Of a DNA stretch of 64,000 bases, positions 35,111-47,199 are shown in pieces. Position numbers and translations under genes: made by a program. The notes beneath the pieces were generated by a model that was not told the origin of the DNA, did not search any database, and was given only the letters and a program-made list of their open reading frames with translations. Source of the stretch: Otis tarda (Eukaryota; Chordata; Aves; Otidiformes; Otididae); the NCBI GenBank assembly GCA_026413225.1, contig CM048552.1, forward strand, positions 205,171,553 through 205,235,552, read 5' to 3'. Position 1 is the stretch's first letter; each line of letters starts with the position of its first letter.

Positions 35111-37679
35111 ACACTGTAAATGGAGATTTCCCAAAGGAGCCACTGTCCTCTGCAGTACCTGTGATATCTAGGAAGGGTGAGGCAGTCACCTTTGTTACAT
35201 GACCCACTGCGCTGCTAACACAGGAGCATCAACTCAGGTAGAAAAGCTTTCTGTGTCCTCAGTACAGAGTTTTAAAATCTTTATGGAGGACTAAATAGCA
35301 TTTAAAGCCCATGTACTCTTTGACTAGGCATGAAGATAGCCTTTCCTCTCTCCCTCTAGGTTCTTAAACCAGCTTTATGATACAGGGAAGGGAGGATTTG
35401 TCTAGGATCATTTCTTAGCCCAACAATGTTTAGTCTCCTCCTCTGCCTCTCCTCTCCTACATTAATAGTCTTTCATTAGCAAAATCTTACTTCTGGCCAA
35501 AATGTGACAAGCTACTTCATACCTAGAACACAAATACACAAATGGACCTGGCTCATTTGTTTCTCTTCCCTCTGTTCCACGAGAAATGACAGCCTTTCTT
35601 CAAGGAGCCTCAGGCTGCTTCCTTGGCCTGGATTATCCTTCGAGAGCAAAAGTGTTTTGCTGAGTAGGGTAACAATTTACACAACACTTTCATTTGTGAA
35701 ATGCTATTGAACTGCTAGTAATTTCAGTGCTGTAGTTTACATAACAGAAGTTGACCCAGATTGGATGAACTGAGTAGAAATCACATCCACAGTTTCCTTA
35801 AAGCCTCCCACTCCTGTGCTACCAGAACCAGAAGCTGGTAAATGTCAGCAGCTACTATTTTTTATTTTCATACCATCTTAACTTCCATTTTAATTTGTTT
35901 GAATAGGCAAAGGTAAAAATAACTATGTCCTGTTTTCACTAGTGGTTACCACTGGTCTGGCTACCACTGAGTCTGGTGCTATGGAGCAAGCTATGACTGA
36001 AAAAAGGCATTATAGATACTTTTACGGGGAACGGCAGTGAGAACTGGATTCGGGAGATTCTCACCTCCATTTCTGTGTCCATTTTCTACACCAGAGATGG
36101 CTAACCTGTAACTCCTGGTATGATTCACAACATTTCTTTACACAGGAAAGAAGCATCTTGCACAGCAAGTATCTCCTTCCTCTCTCCACCTTGTCTATGC
36201 TCTGCTCTTGTTCCACCTACAGACAAAGGAGACTGCAACTTCTTGGCTCCTTCAAGAACCGCCTGCTTGCTGACTCTCTCTTCAATGCATCTGTACCAGT
36301 GAAAAAAATCTATACCAGCAATCAAAACAGGGCAGGGTCTTTTTTTTTCTGAGCATGAAATAAGAAAAATGAACATAGTAATAGACACAGCCCATTATAG
36401 CCAAAGTCCCTCATGCTCCAAAATGGACATCCGGTCTCCTTGCTGGGAGTGGTCCACACGCAAGCTGTGCCTGGGAAAGTGCCAGCTCAGCGCAGAACCA
36501 TGCCAGGTTTTTTATTCAAATTTAATATAGATAATCACAGAACAGTGATTGTACCCACCATCTAATAAGCTTACTGGTACAGATACACTCCAAATAGTTA
36601 TACAATGGGCTGTCGCCTTTCAAATTTTAAAGTCATGATTGCCTCTTGCTAATCAAAATTGCCCCTTGCTCTTTGCTAACCAATAGCAGATTTAAAACTC
36701 TCCAGAAAAATCTTCCTATTTAGACCGTAAATTGGTGATGTAAACTGGTGGATTTCCAAAGATATATATATATGATTTCCAGACTGCATGTAATCCTTTA
36801 ACGCAAACCAACAGAGGCAGAGACCTTACTGCAAGCAGCAATGGCTTCCACCAAGAAGCAGCTCTTTCTCCCTTCAGTCCCTCTTTGTAGCCTCACCTTT
36901 GTATAACTGTTAAATACTTTGTTATTTTTTTCTCACATCTGGCTTGTCTCAGACCGTAATCTGAGAAAAGAAGAGGAAGGAATGATGGATGAAAAGGGTT
37001 AGCACAAAGAAAAAAGGGAGGAAGATAATAGTGTCATTTCTTTTTCTGTTACATACAGGACAGTAACTGTAAGTCAGTACCAGCACTGCATGAATCAGCT
37101 TTCCATCCTATTGTCAGGAGTCCAGAGCTAAGTATAATATTCAGCATTAAAAGAATATGGATTATTATAATTCACCTCAGTCTAAATATACAGTACTTGT
37201 AAAAGATGGATATGCTCATTATTTTGAAAATTTCTTTGTGCAGTAAAGAACACAATGAACTTCTGAGTAGAAGAGGCAGTGTTCACCGTATTGATAAAGT
37301 AAATGCCCTTCAAGGTAAGTACTTGAGAAGAAGACAACAGTTGTTAGTGCATCCTTTTGTTCTGCTAAATGCTTTATTTATGGAGTTTGGGATACACACT
37401 TTTATGCAACTGACAATTCAAAAGCAAACACTGCAGTCCACAAAGAATTAAATCTTTAGGGGGAAAAACGTTTTTGTTAAAAGGTAGTAAGACTTGTTTC
37501 TAATTACAGCATAGCAGTACTTCTCTGTGAATGAAAAACATTTCATTGCATTTACACCGAAAGCCGAAATGATGGCTGTCATTTGTGACACTGACATTTC
37601 ACAAATCAGATGGGCTGCCTATAAAATGAAGAGTGTGAGAATTTTGTACTGCTCTCCTTTCCCCTCGTCCTTCCTCAGC
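35111..37679. other. Intergenic, nothing recognised
   Basis: Single-copy DNA between two LTRs, with a short (TA)n at about 36763-36773. No exon recognised. Confidence 0.5.
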
Positions 37680-38334
37680 TGTGGTGGGTTGACCTTGTCT
37701 GTCCATCATGTGTCCACAATGCTGCTCTATCACTCCCTCTCCTTCACGAAGAGACTGCTTCAGTGCGGATCCCCCATGGAGTCACAGTCCCTGCCAGCAA
37801 ACCCACTCCAGCATGGGCTCTTCTCTCCATGGGTCACAGATCCTGCCAGGAGCCCGCTCCAGCACAGGCTTCCCATGGGGCTCCAACCTCCTTTAGTCAT
37901 CTGCCTGCCCCAGAGTGGGGTCCTCTCCGGGCTGCAGGTGGATCTCTGCTCCTCCGTGAGCTGCAGGGGCACAGCCTGCTCCACCACGGGCTGCACCACG
38001 GGCTGCAGGGGAATCCCTGCTCCAGTGCCTGGAGCACCACCTCCTCGTCCTTCCTCATTGACCCTGGTGTCTGCAGAGTTGTTCCTCTCACATATTCACA
38101 TACCTTTGTCCCAGCTGCTGTTGCGCAGCGGTTTTTTTTCCCCCTTCTTAAATCTGTTATCCCAGAGGTGCTACCACCATCGCTGATGGGCTCGGCCTTG
38201 GCCAGCAGTGGGTCCGTCTTGGAGCTGGCTGGCATTGGCTCTATCAGACACGGGGGAAGTTTCCAGTAGCTTTTCACAGAAGCCACTCCTGTAGTCCCCC
38301 TGCTACCAAAACCTTGCCACATAAACCCAACACA
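37680..38334 (-). mobile_element. LTR fragment, related subfamily, minus (copy B)
   Basis: Minus-orientation LTR. Its 3' end is on the left (TGTGGTGGGTTGACC) and its 5' end on the right (...CCCAACACA, the complement of TGTGTTGGG). The block corresponding to 'agataaggacagggagagat', which should follow the left end, is absent, so the copy has an internal deletion in the 3' third. A TATA-like 'gatttaagaaggggg' (minus strand, near 38140-38155) is present. It is followed 50 bases later by an LTR fragment in the opposite direction. No clear target duplication was found. Confidence 0.8.
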
Positions 38335-38386
38335 TCCGTTCTCATTCATCCTATTCTGGATACCAGTTCTTGCATACCTGGGATGC

Positions 38387-38958
38387 AGTACTGGTTTTGG
38401 CTGGGATAATTTTCTCACCCATGCTGGAGCAGTCTGCACCCCATGGAAAGGACCCATGTTGGAGCGGTTTGTGAAGAACTGTAGCCTGTGGGAAGGATCC
38501 ACGCTGGAGAAGTTCATGGAGGACTGTCTCCCGTGGGAGGGACTCCAGGCTGTAGCAAGGAAAGAGTGTGAGGAGGAAGGAGCATCAGAAATGAAGTGTC
38601 ATGGACTGACCATAACCCCCATTCCTTGAGGAGGTGCGAGGAGGATATATGGGGAGGAGGTAGAGGAGTCAGGAATGAAGTTGAACCTGGGAAGAAGGGA
38701 GGGATGGGGTAAGGGTTTTTTTTAGATTTGTTCTTATTTCTCATTATCCTGCTCTGTTTAATTGGTAAGAAATTACATTCATTTTTTCCCCAAGTTGAGT
38801 CTGTTTTGCCCATGATGGTAATTGGTGAGTGATCTCTCCCTGTCCTTATCTTGACCCACGAGCCTTTCATCATATTTTCTCTCCCCTGTCCAGTTGAGGA
38901 GGGGAGTGACAGAGCAGCTCGGTGGGCACCTATATCCAGCCAGAGTCAGCCCACCCCA
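38387..38958 (+). mobile_element. Chimeric LTR fragment, plus (copy C)
   Basis: Plus-orientation LTR. The first roughly 35 bases (tactggttttggctgggata) resemble the 5' start of the LTR type found complete at 59119-59695. From about 38420 the sequence is the tandem-unit zone (atgctggagcagtctgcacc) and 3' part of the copy A/B type, including 'ccaagttgagtctgttttgc' and the terminal 'gtcagcccacccca'. It therefore looks like a mosaic subfamily or a recombinant. It lies head to head with copy B. Confidence 0.75.
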
Positions 38959-41474
38959 GTGGGCTCAGCACCACCTCCAACGCGTAAAATAGAGCAGCTT
39001 GAAAAAGGAGCAGAACCTGAATCTGTCCGTATGAAGATCCAATGGGCAGGAGCCTGCGTGCAGGAGGCAGAAATGGTGGCTACTCTTGAGCACAGCGGCT
39101 ATAGTGCAGCGGTCCAGATGGACTACTGCTTGCTCGCGGTTTGAATACATTATGCAGGCAGAAACAGGCCATCAATTATTTTCGGAATTACTCACATTGG
39201 GTCTGGCTATAAAGACAGTGCCTGTGATTGATTTTTACCCTGTTTAATGGGATGGCTTCCGTGGATGGAAGGACAGCTTATTAATATTTCCTGAATATGA
39301 GTGGCTGACCTGAATTTCTAAGATAAATGCCAAATGATACACTTCTTAGTTTTCATAGAACATTGAAGAAAGCTAAGAGCAGATGAAAAAGAACTGGATT
39401 ACCATGTTCACTGAACAAATCAGTACCGCTGCAGGTACTTGTACATATAGAGCAATTGCAAATTTCAGAATAATAAGCTAATTCTGGGAAAATCCAAAGA
39501 TGTACTTACTGCAGTGCTCAACTGTCTGATGATGACAGATTTCCTAACATCTAGGACTTTCTGTCTCTTTCCAGGATGTGCTGGTTTTTTGGTTTTTTGA
39601 TTGGATTCGGTTATTCCTCAGAATTAAATAGAAATGATCTATGCAGCTATTTTTTTTTTTTTAATTCCTATAGCTAACATTTCCTTCAGCTTTAAAAATA
39701 TTCTCAGTATCATCTTTTAATCACCAACTGGCTATGGTGTTACAGTGTCCTACATCTACTTTTACTTCAAGAAGCTCAGTAAGGCAGATAATCCTCCTCC
39801 CCTTCACACTCCTCTTTGAAGATGACTTCACAGGAATACAAGGGCCGTGAAAGCCTTGCAGCTGGTGAAGGGACAATCCCCCCAAGATGCATGAAAGGAG
39901 TCCCCGCAGTGCATGCTGCGATGTGGATTTTCAGTTGCTCTGAGCTGTAGTTCTCTGCAGCTTTTCTTAAATTAGAGCAGACTCTGGGAGTAACGCTTTA
40001 TGCCACAGATTGTACTAGTTCCCAAAGCTGATGTGAATCATAGGAGTGGGAGGGTGGCTCACAGCCACCTTAGGGCTCTGCTGGTGAGCCATGTGTTTCT
40101 GTGATATCACAACCATGGACATCAAAGAGACCTGGGCTGATGTATTACATCTAGCTGTGAAAACTATGAATGGGAGAATTCCCTTTTAAAATGAGAGGGA
40201 TTTGTCTTACACCAGCGCGACTCTTCCCTTCTTCTGTCATCTCTTTTCAGTTCTTAATGCCCTGGAAACACCGCACGAGGACATGTGGGCTGTTCGATGG
40301 TGTGAAGCCTGCTGGAACAGTGTTGGGGGACTGTGGAAATGGAAGGAGCCAGACTTTGTGTGCTCTTGTCCGCAGTGCTTTTTGGGAGCTGACTTGAAGA
40401 GGACTGTCCCCTGACAGTGCCTGGACATAGCCTTGGAGAAATCTGGTTAGAGGTCCAGAACAGGGCGATAAGACCTCCCTGGTCCTCTTTTATTACTGAA
40501 TAGTACAAGACACAACTGACCATAAGTTGGAGACAGATGTCAAGACCTGAAGTGTCTGTGGTCATGTACAGAACTTCAGACATCTAGCCAATTTCACAAG
40601 CATAAAAGTAGGTCCATGCAGATACTTGGAGTAAATAGAGCATTGTATTTCTAGGACACCCTCAGAATTCAAGCACTATTTTTCAAATTGTAGCACTGGT
40701 GAAGTTGCAGGATAATATGGAAAAGTGTTGTAAATCTGAAATGCTGCCCAAAATTATCACATGATCTCCTTTAGTGCAACTGTCATTCATTGCATCTGTT
40801 TTTATTTAAATATTTAGGATAAATGACAGAAGAACTGACAAAAACTCACAAGTATCTGAACATTTGGGGTATTTTCCCAAGTGACCTACTTACTGAAAGG
40901 AGGCTGCACTTTGACTTTGAACTGTACGGAAAAGAAGTTGACACTGGCAGCCCACCAAATTAAACAACAGAAGTGAACCTTGATGTTGGCAACGCTTGAC
41001 TGACAGGCCCCAGTATACACAGATCCATATGCAAATATAGATCTTTTATTTTCATTAAGTGACAGAGAAAATATTTTACTTTAGCCATATGATGATGACT
41101 CACGATGGGAAAAATCCTGGCGGCTTTCTCAAATGTTTCTGATATTTAAACTGTGCTGATAATTTCTGTTTGAAGTAAGAACCACCAACAGCACTTTTGA
41201 CAGCTGCAACATCTTCTGTAATCATATTTATTCTTCATCAAAGCTTAAAGAGAGTCAACACACACCGGGCTTTTAACATTTTGCTACTCAACAGCTATGT
41301 TTTACAGATTCCAGTGGGGACCATCTAACATTTCTGTGTTCATCACAGCTGTAGCAATCAAACTTGTAAACAGCAGTTTTGGAGTTCGAAGCATAGTTGT
41401 TGAACACAATGGTCCTTTTATGATCTGTTCTTAATCAGTGACATTGACAACATGACCATCATCTTCAGCCACAC
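38959..41474. other. Intergenic, nothing recognised
   Basis: Single-copy DNA with a T run at 39651-39662. ORFs of 60-110 codons at 40170-40583 lie on both strands without domains. Confidence 0.5.
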
Positions 41475-42206
41475 ACCTCATGACCAACCCCAGGCACCAG
41501 TACGTGCTGGCAGCCACCCAGCTAGAAAGCAGCTTGGCAAAAAAGGACCTGGGGGTCCTGGTGGACACCAAGCTGTACATGAGCCAGCAACGAGCCCTTG
41601 AAGCAAAGAAGGCAAATGGTATCCTGGGCAGCATCAGGCAAACTATTGGCACCATGTCAAGGGAGGTGATCAGTCCTCCCCCTCTGCTCAGCACTGGTGA
41701 GGCCACACCTGGAGTACTGTGTCCAGCTCTGTGCTCCTCAGTACAAGAGAGACATGGATGTGCTGGAGAAAGCCCAGCGAAGGGCTGCAAGGATGATGAA
41801 AGGACTGGAGTATCTCTCCTATGAGGAAAGGCTGAGAAAGCTGGAACTGTTCAGCCTGGAGAAGAGCAGGCTCAGGGGGATCTCATCAAGGTCTATAAAT
41901 ACCCGAGGGGAGGGTGCAAAGAGGAGGGAGCCAGGCTCTTTTCAGTGGTGCCCAATGCCAGGAGCAGAGGTGATGGGCACAATCTGAAACACAGGAGTTT
42001 CCCTCTGAACATCGGGAAACACTCTTCTCCTGTGAGGGTGACCAAGCACTGGCACAGGTTGTCCACAGAGGCTGTGGAGTCACCCTTTGTGGAGATATTC
42101 AAAAGCTGTCTGGACAGGTCCATATGGCCATGCTTGAGCAGGGGGATTGGACCAGATGACTTCCAGAAGTCCCTTCCAACCTCTAGCATTCTGTGATTCT
42201 GTGTTT
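41475..42206 (+). mobile_element. CR1 LINE of an older subfamily
   Basis: Plus-strand CR1 with the order ORF2 C-terminus ('aaaaaaggacctgggggtcc', 'ctggagtactgtgtccagct'), then 3' UTR, then end repeats (attctgtgattctgtg, about 42188-42203). The ORF2 frame switches near 41690, between the reading frames ending at 41824 and beginning at 41697, so there is at least one frameshift. Its sequence and 3' module differ from the copies at 25 and 27 kb. Confidence 0.9.
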
Positions 42207-42960
42207 CAATGAAATGCAATGGCAAATTGACCTCTAGACCTCCTTCCAAAAGACTTGTCACAGCAAAGAAAGGCAGGCTGTTCCATGCATAGCATGAAAC
42301 TTCAGAGCAAGATGTTACAAAACAGTCCCTGGTTCAGTACACATCAAACTAAGTCCTTCTAAAAAGTTAAGAATCTCCTAGTCTGTCAACTGTGTTTCTT
42401 TTTAAGATGCTGACCATTAAGATGCCGACTTTTTAACAACAGTTTAGGATGTTCAGTGCTTGATATTTGTACCAAGAAAAAGCAAAAATAGGAATCCTTG
42501 GAAACAGGTCACTACAGACCAGAACACTGATCACAAGGAATTTGTGTGAAGGGAAGCTCACGCTTGTGACTAAGGCATTGGAAAGAGGTAAAGAGATATA
42601 TGCATGTTTGCATGTCAGTGATGAAATGACAGGAGCTACTGCTCTTTGACATGACCATGAGCAATATGCTATCCAGGACCTAATGAAACGCGGGTGGCGT
42701 ATTCATATTCAAGGTGATTTCAGAATGTGCTCTTAGATATAAACCAGCGACGTAAACCTTGGAGGAATGACAATTATTTGCCAATCAGACAGGATTATAG
42801 TCTACAGACAGACAGATGGCAACATAATTGAGGCCTACCAATGGCTCATTAAAACATTGTGCAAAGTAATCCCCTCGCCACTTAGTACCTGAGTAAATGT
42901 TAAAATACAAAATGTTATAAAAAGCAGAAGTAAAAACCAGTGAGATGTAGGCAGAAGGGG
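42207..42960. other. Intergenic, nothing recognised
   Basis: AT-rich single-copy sequence between a CR1 copy and an ancient LINE fragment. Part of 42700-42960 may belong to the latter but is too diverged to tell. Confidence 0.45.
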
Positions 42961-43330
42961 TTTTAGTGCCCTTGTATGTCTGCAGTTCTGGTGTCCTCAT
43001 ATGCAAACGAACATAAGAGATCTAGAAAATACAGAGGAAGGGGAAAGAAACGATGAAAAGCATGGAATGGCTTCTCTCTAAGGGGAGATTAAATAGACTA
43101 GAAGTCTTCAACCTGGAAAAGAGACAGAAGAGAGAGTATGATAGTGATCTGTAAAGTCAAGAATGACTCGGAGAAGATAAATGCAATACCTATTTTTACA
43201 TTATAAAAGTAGGGGTTGTTAGATGAATATCAGCTAGTAGGCTTGCTCAAAAGTACTTTTTTTTTTTGCACAATATGTAATTAAAGTATAGGATTCACTG
43301 CCATCAGATGGTTTGGAAGCCAGATGTGAA
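42961..43330 (+). mobile_element. Ancient CR1/L3-type LINE fragment
   Basis: Heavily diverged. Recognisable blocks in order are 'gtctgcagttctggtgtcct', 'gcatggaatggcttctctct', 'ttcaacctggaaaagagaca', 'tgtaaagtcaagaatgactc' and 'ataggattcactgccatcag'. They follow the ORF2 C-terminal order of L3/old CR1 LINEs shared by amniotes. There is no open frame. This is likely one of the oldest insertions in the window. Confidence 0.7.
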
Positions 43331-44148
43331 GAATCACAAAAAAAGATTGCATGAAGAAATGGAAGACAAGTCCCTCAAGACTTGAGCAGTCCCAAAAATA
43401 AAGCAAGCTCACATCTGTGTGGTGGGATTGTATATCAAAAGAGCATTTCTATATATTTACTCTGTTGTTGTACGTTTTTCCCTAAAAAAGTGGGGAAATT
43501 TAGTCAGAGATTAAACGTAGGTTTAGACAGACCTAACATAGCAGCTATTCTAGTAAGGAACATTTAAATAGACAAAAAAACTTCCTGAAAATGGCCCTTG
43601 AAGATTTCAGGGTTAGCGTTTCATAAAAAAAATTTAAATGGAAGAAGCTGGGTTTTGTACTCCATCTGGCCTTGTTCTGAACCAACAAAACCAACATGAG
43701 TCGCATCCCTGATTTCTAAGAGCTGTATATGCTATTCAGAATATGAAGCCTAGGGTAAATAAGCATTTGGGGACTGCAGCGTTCACATCATGAAGTAATT
43801 TTGCATTGATGGATGGATGACTAGAATTTAACCAGATGTTTGCATTACAGCAAATCCTTCTATTCTTACCAAAGAGGAACACATTGCATATTACAAAATA
43901 ATTAATATCCACCACATTACAGTATCTCCTATGTTTTTTAAATATTCATTGATCACCACTGGTTACTCAGATACTTGATATAATTTTTGAAGCATACTAG
44001 AAAAATCTCTCTAAATACATAACAAACCTTATCCCAGAAGAAGGAACTTTGATGCAAATAGTGACAAGTAGTAGAAACAAACTGTTTTACATCAGGTGGG
44101 ATGTGAAATAAAGATGTATTAAGTCCTTATCATCTTCTCAATGTCTCC
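43331..44148. other. Intergenic, nothing recognised
   Basis: AT-rich single-copy sequence up to the target duplication of the LTR at 44154. Confidence 0.5.
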
Positions 44149-45195
44149 ATGGGCGTTGTAGTTTATCCCCGCTTGGGACCAAGCTACACAGTTTCTCACT
44201 CACTCTCCCCAGTCTCCGAGGGGAGAGATAATATAACAAAAAGCTCAAGGTTTGAGATAAGGACAGGGAGAGATCATTCAAGTTACCATTATGGGCAAAA
44301 CAGACTTCACTTGGGGAAAACTATTTATTATTAAAACCAAAGCAGGATAATGAAAAGAAGAACATAAACAACTTCCCCCACCCCTCCATCTTCCCAGGCT
44401 TAACTTCATTTCAATTATCTCTACCTCCTTCTCTGTGAGCAGCACGGGGGAATAAGAAATGGCGGTTATGGTCAGTATCACACGTCGCTTTACACCCTCC
44501 TTCCTCCTTGAGGGAAGAACTTCTCACATTCCTCCCCTGCTCCAGCGTGGGGTCCCTCCCACGGGCCACAGTCCTTCACAGACTGCTCCGGCGTGGGTCA
44601 TTTTTTCCACGGGGTGCAGTCCCTCCAGAACAGCTGCCCCAGCGCGGGCCCTCCATGGACCACAGCCTCCTTCAGGCATTCACCTGCCCTGATGTGGGGA
44701 CCTCCATGGGCTGCAGGTGGATCTCTGCTCCTCCGTGGGCCTCCATGGGCTGCAGGGGGACAACCTGCTCCACCATGGGCTGCACCAGGGGCTGCAGGGG
44801 AATCTGCCAGGAGCAGCATTACTGCTCCCCCTCCTTCTTCACTGACCTTGGCGTCTGCAGCTGTTTCTCTCACAAGAAATTCTTCACAACCAGCTCAGGC
44901 AGACACCTCTCAGGTTCTCTTCACATCTCCTCTCCTCTCCACTTCTTGCAGCTGGGCTGGGCTGAGTAGGCCCAGTCAGCCGCCCAGCGGGAGGCCAGAA
45001 GGTGAGGCCTGCCAGGCCCACAAGGCTCACGCCTGCCCCTCTCTGTTCCCACTTCAGCTTCTGCTTCTTCACTTTCTTTTATCTTCCTGTTCTTAAATAT
45101 GTTGTCACAGAGGCATTATCACTATTCTCAATTAGCTCAGCCCTGACCAGCAGCGGGTCCGCCCTAGGCCCAGCCGAGTCCCCCAGTACAATGGG
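44149..45195 (-). mobile_element. Complete solo LTR with 5-bp TSD (copy D)
   Basis: Minus-orientation solo LTR at 44154-45190, flanked by identical pentamers ATGGG (44149-44153 and 45191-45195). The left terminus reads CGTTGTAG where copy F has TGTCATAG, so the expected terminal TG has mutated to CG. The right terminus ends in CA. Shared blocks with copies A and F include 'aggacagggagagatcattc' and 'ttcacttggggaaaactatt'. Relative to copy A the 5' end is shortened. Five-base target duplication is commonly associated with ERVL-type integrases, but class is not proven here. The ORFs of 150-167 codons inside lie antisense to the LTR and are composition artefacts. Confidence 0.88.
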
Positions 45196-47199
45196 ATTTA
45201 CTGTGAGCCAAGTCCTGGGATGCAATGCAAAGGTAGAAGGAAAGAACACTTTTAACTGAATATACATTTTGAATATGCATTAATGACCTGACAGGTTTTT
45301 CTGAACAAACTTTGTCATTGTTAGAAACAATGGAGAATACAGAATATCCATGAATATAAAGGAAATACATATACACTGCGTAAAGGCTTGACACAAACAT
45401 TGCAATTAGTGAGTCAGTTCTTTAACTCAATAACCTGCAGTCATAGATTGCCTGCTGAGAACTCTCTTCCAAAATAAATGTGAGGAAGCCACATAATAGC
45501 ACACTCACATGGCTCATGTTTTAAATGAAAATCTGGAGAAGTATGGTATCTGGAAATAAACATAAATTTGACAATTGAAAATGGATGTTTTCCCCATTGG
45601 AACTTACTTATTGTAGATAAATGAATTAATGATGTGTGTCTGAAGAGGACTGAAGCTTCTGAGAGGCTTCAGAAGATTTTTGCATTTCTCCAGTGTAGAA
45701 AAAAATACAAATTATTTTATCACACATTCTCATTGCAAAAAAAAAAAGTTCTGTTTTAGGAAACCAACAGCTGGGAACTGTATCACTTAAGTCAACTCAG
45801 CCATGGATACAGGCAGAACCTTGAAAGTTTTGATGAAAAAATACCCATGGTTTATTCTGGAAGCAACTAGCATGAAAGATAGGTTAAAGGGTGGGTGCCA
45901 GGTTAGCAGATCAGTCTTCAAGTGTTCAAAACTCACAATAGACTAAGCTTGCTGAGAGAAGGTTCTGTCGAAGGCTAATCCTCTTAGGCTAGAGAGCATA
46001 ACTTCGGTTGAAAATCCTTCACAGCATTATGTCTTTCTTTCAGACAGGACAACATCCCTTCCCTTCCCCCCACTACCCCAACCACTCCAATACTAGGGTC
46101 TTCAAACCATGAAAACAAAAGTTCATGAAATGATAGAAGCTTTTATTGTACAAGTCTAAAATGCTTAATTTCAGAAGAAAGGTTTAGAGAGTAAGGATTC
46201 TGAATAACACTTCAGAGTGACCTGGAGCTCTGATTATAGCTTTGGTTACACAATATGGTTGAAATCTGTTTTAGCACCTTGATACATTTGATTTCCAGAG
46301 ATTTAAAAAAAAAAAAAAAGAATTACAGGAAATACTGCTTCCCTTTATTATGGACAGAAACATTAACTTATAAATAGAGGATTCCCAAAACCACACTGCT
46401 TCCAATTGTTTCACTACCTGCATTTCCCTGACCTTTATTTTGCTTATTGGTCAATCTGTTAAGAAATCTTATTCTTATCCACAAGAGTCCGCATAGAAAA
46501 TATGTTCCACAAAAAGTGGAACATCAGTTTCAGGAAGTGACTAATTTGATATGAAATGATTAGTTACAGATAACACTTCATATTAGTAACTCTTTTCTTG
46601 TTCCAGTGGTTGATCCACCATTAACTATGATTCCCACAGATGTCCTTTGGGATAATTTCTTTTTTCATATAGGGAAAATAATTTGGACTTGTTGAGGTTG
46701 ATTGGCTTTCAAGAGGCCAAACTGCAAATCACTGAGAAGCCAAACTGTCAAGCACTAATGAACTTTTGACTCCCACCCTTGTTTTCAGTCTTTGCTTATT
46801 AATTATGGCTCTGTGCTTGCACTGCCTGAAGCTGGGCTCCCCAGCCTTGCAGAGGGCAGCAGATGTTGGCAGGGCTTTATGGGGGCGTCAGACCTGGGGC
46901 TGCAGCAGACCCAAGGTGCAACACTAACTCCTGTGAGGCAGCCCATGCTGATCTAAGAGCAGCTGGCTTCTAAAAGGCTCTGAAGGGAAAAAGAAGGAGG
47001 ATATAAGTTAATTTTCTAGAGCTGGAAGGCAAACACAAATTAGCCAGTGTTTCATAACTGCACGAGCTGTTGCACATGGTGAGTGACCAGCTGTGCGCTT
47101 CACCTCAGGCCCTGCCGCTCTCACCGAGGGCTGATCACAAGGGCAGCGGGAGCTCCTGCATGCCATTGCTGGGAAGCCGTGCATGGCCACAGCTGCACT
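45196..47199. other. Intergenic, nothing recognised
   Basis: AT-rich DNA with an A run at 46306-46319. The GC rises after about 46830 towards the promoter region. No exon of a divergent neighbouring gene was recognised. Confidence 0.5.

Noticed and set aside
40170-40583. Cluster of 63-109 codon ORFs on both strands
   Set aside because: No domain, no splice support and overlapping frames; chance ORFs.
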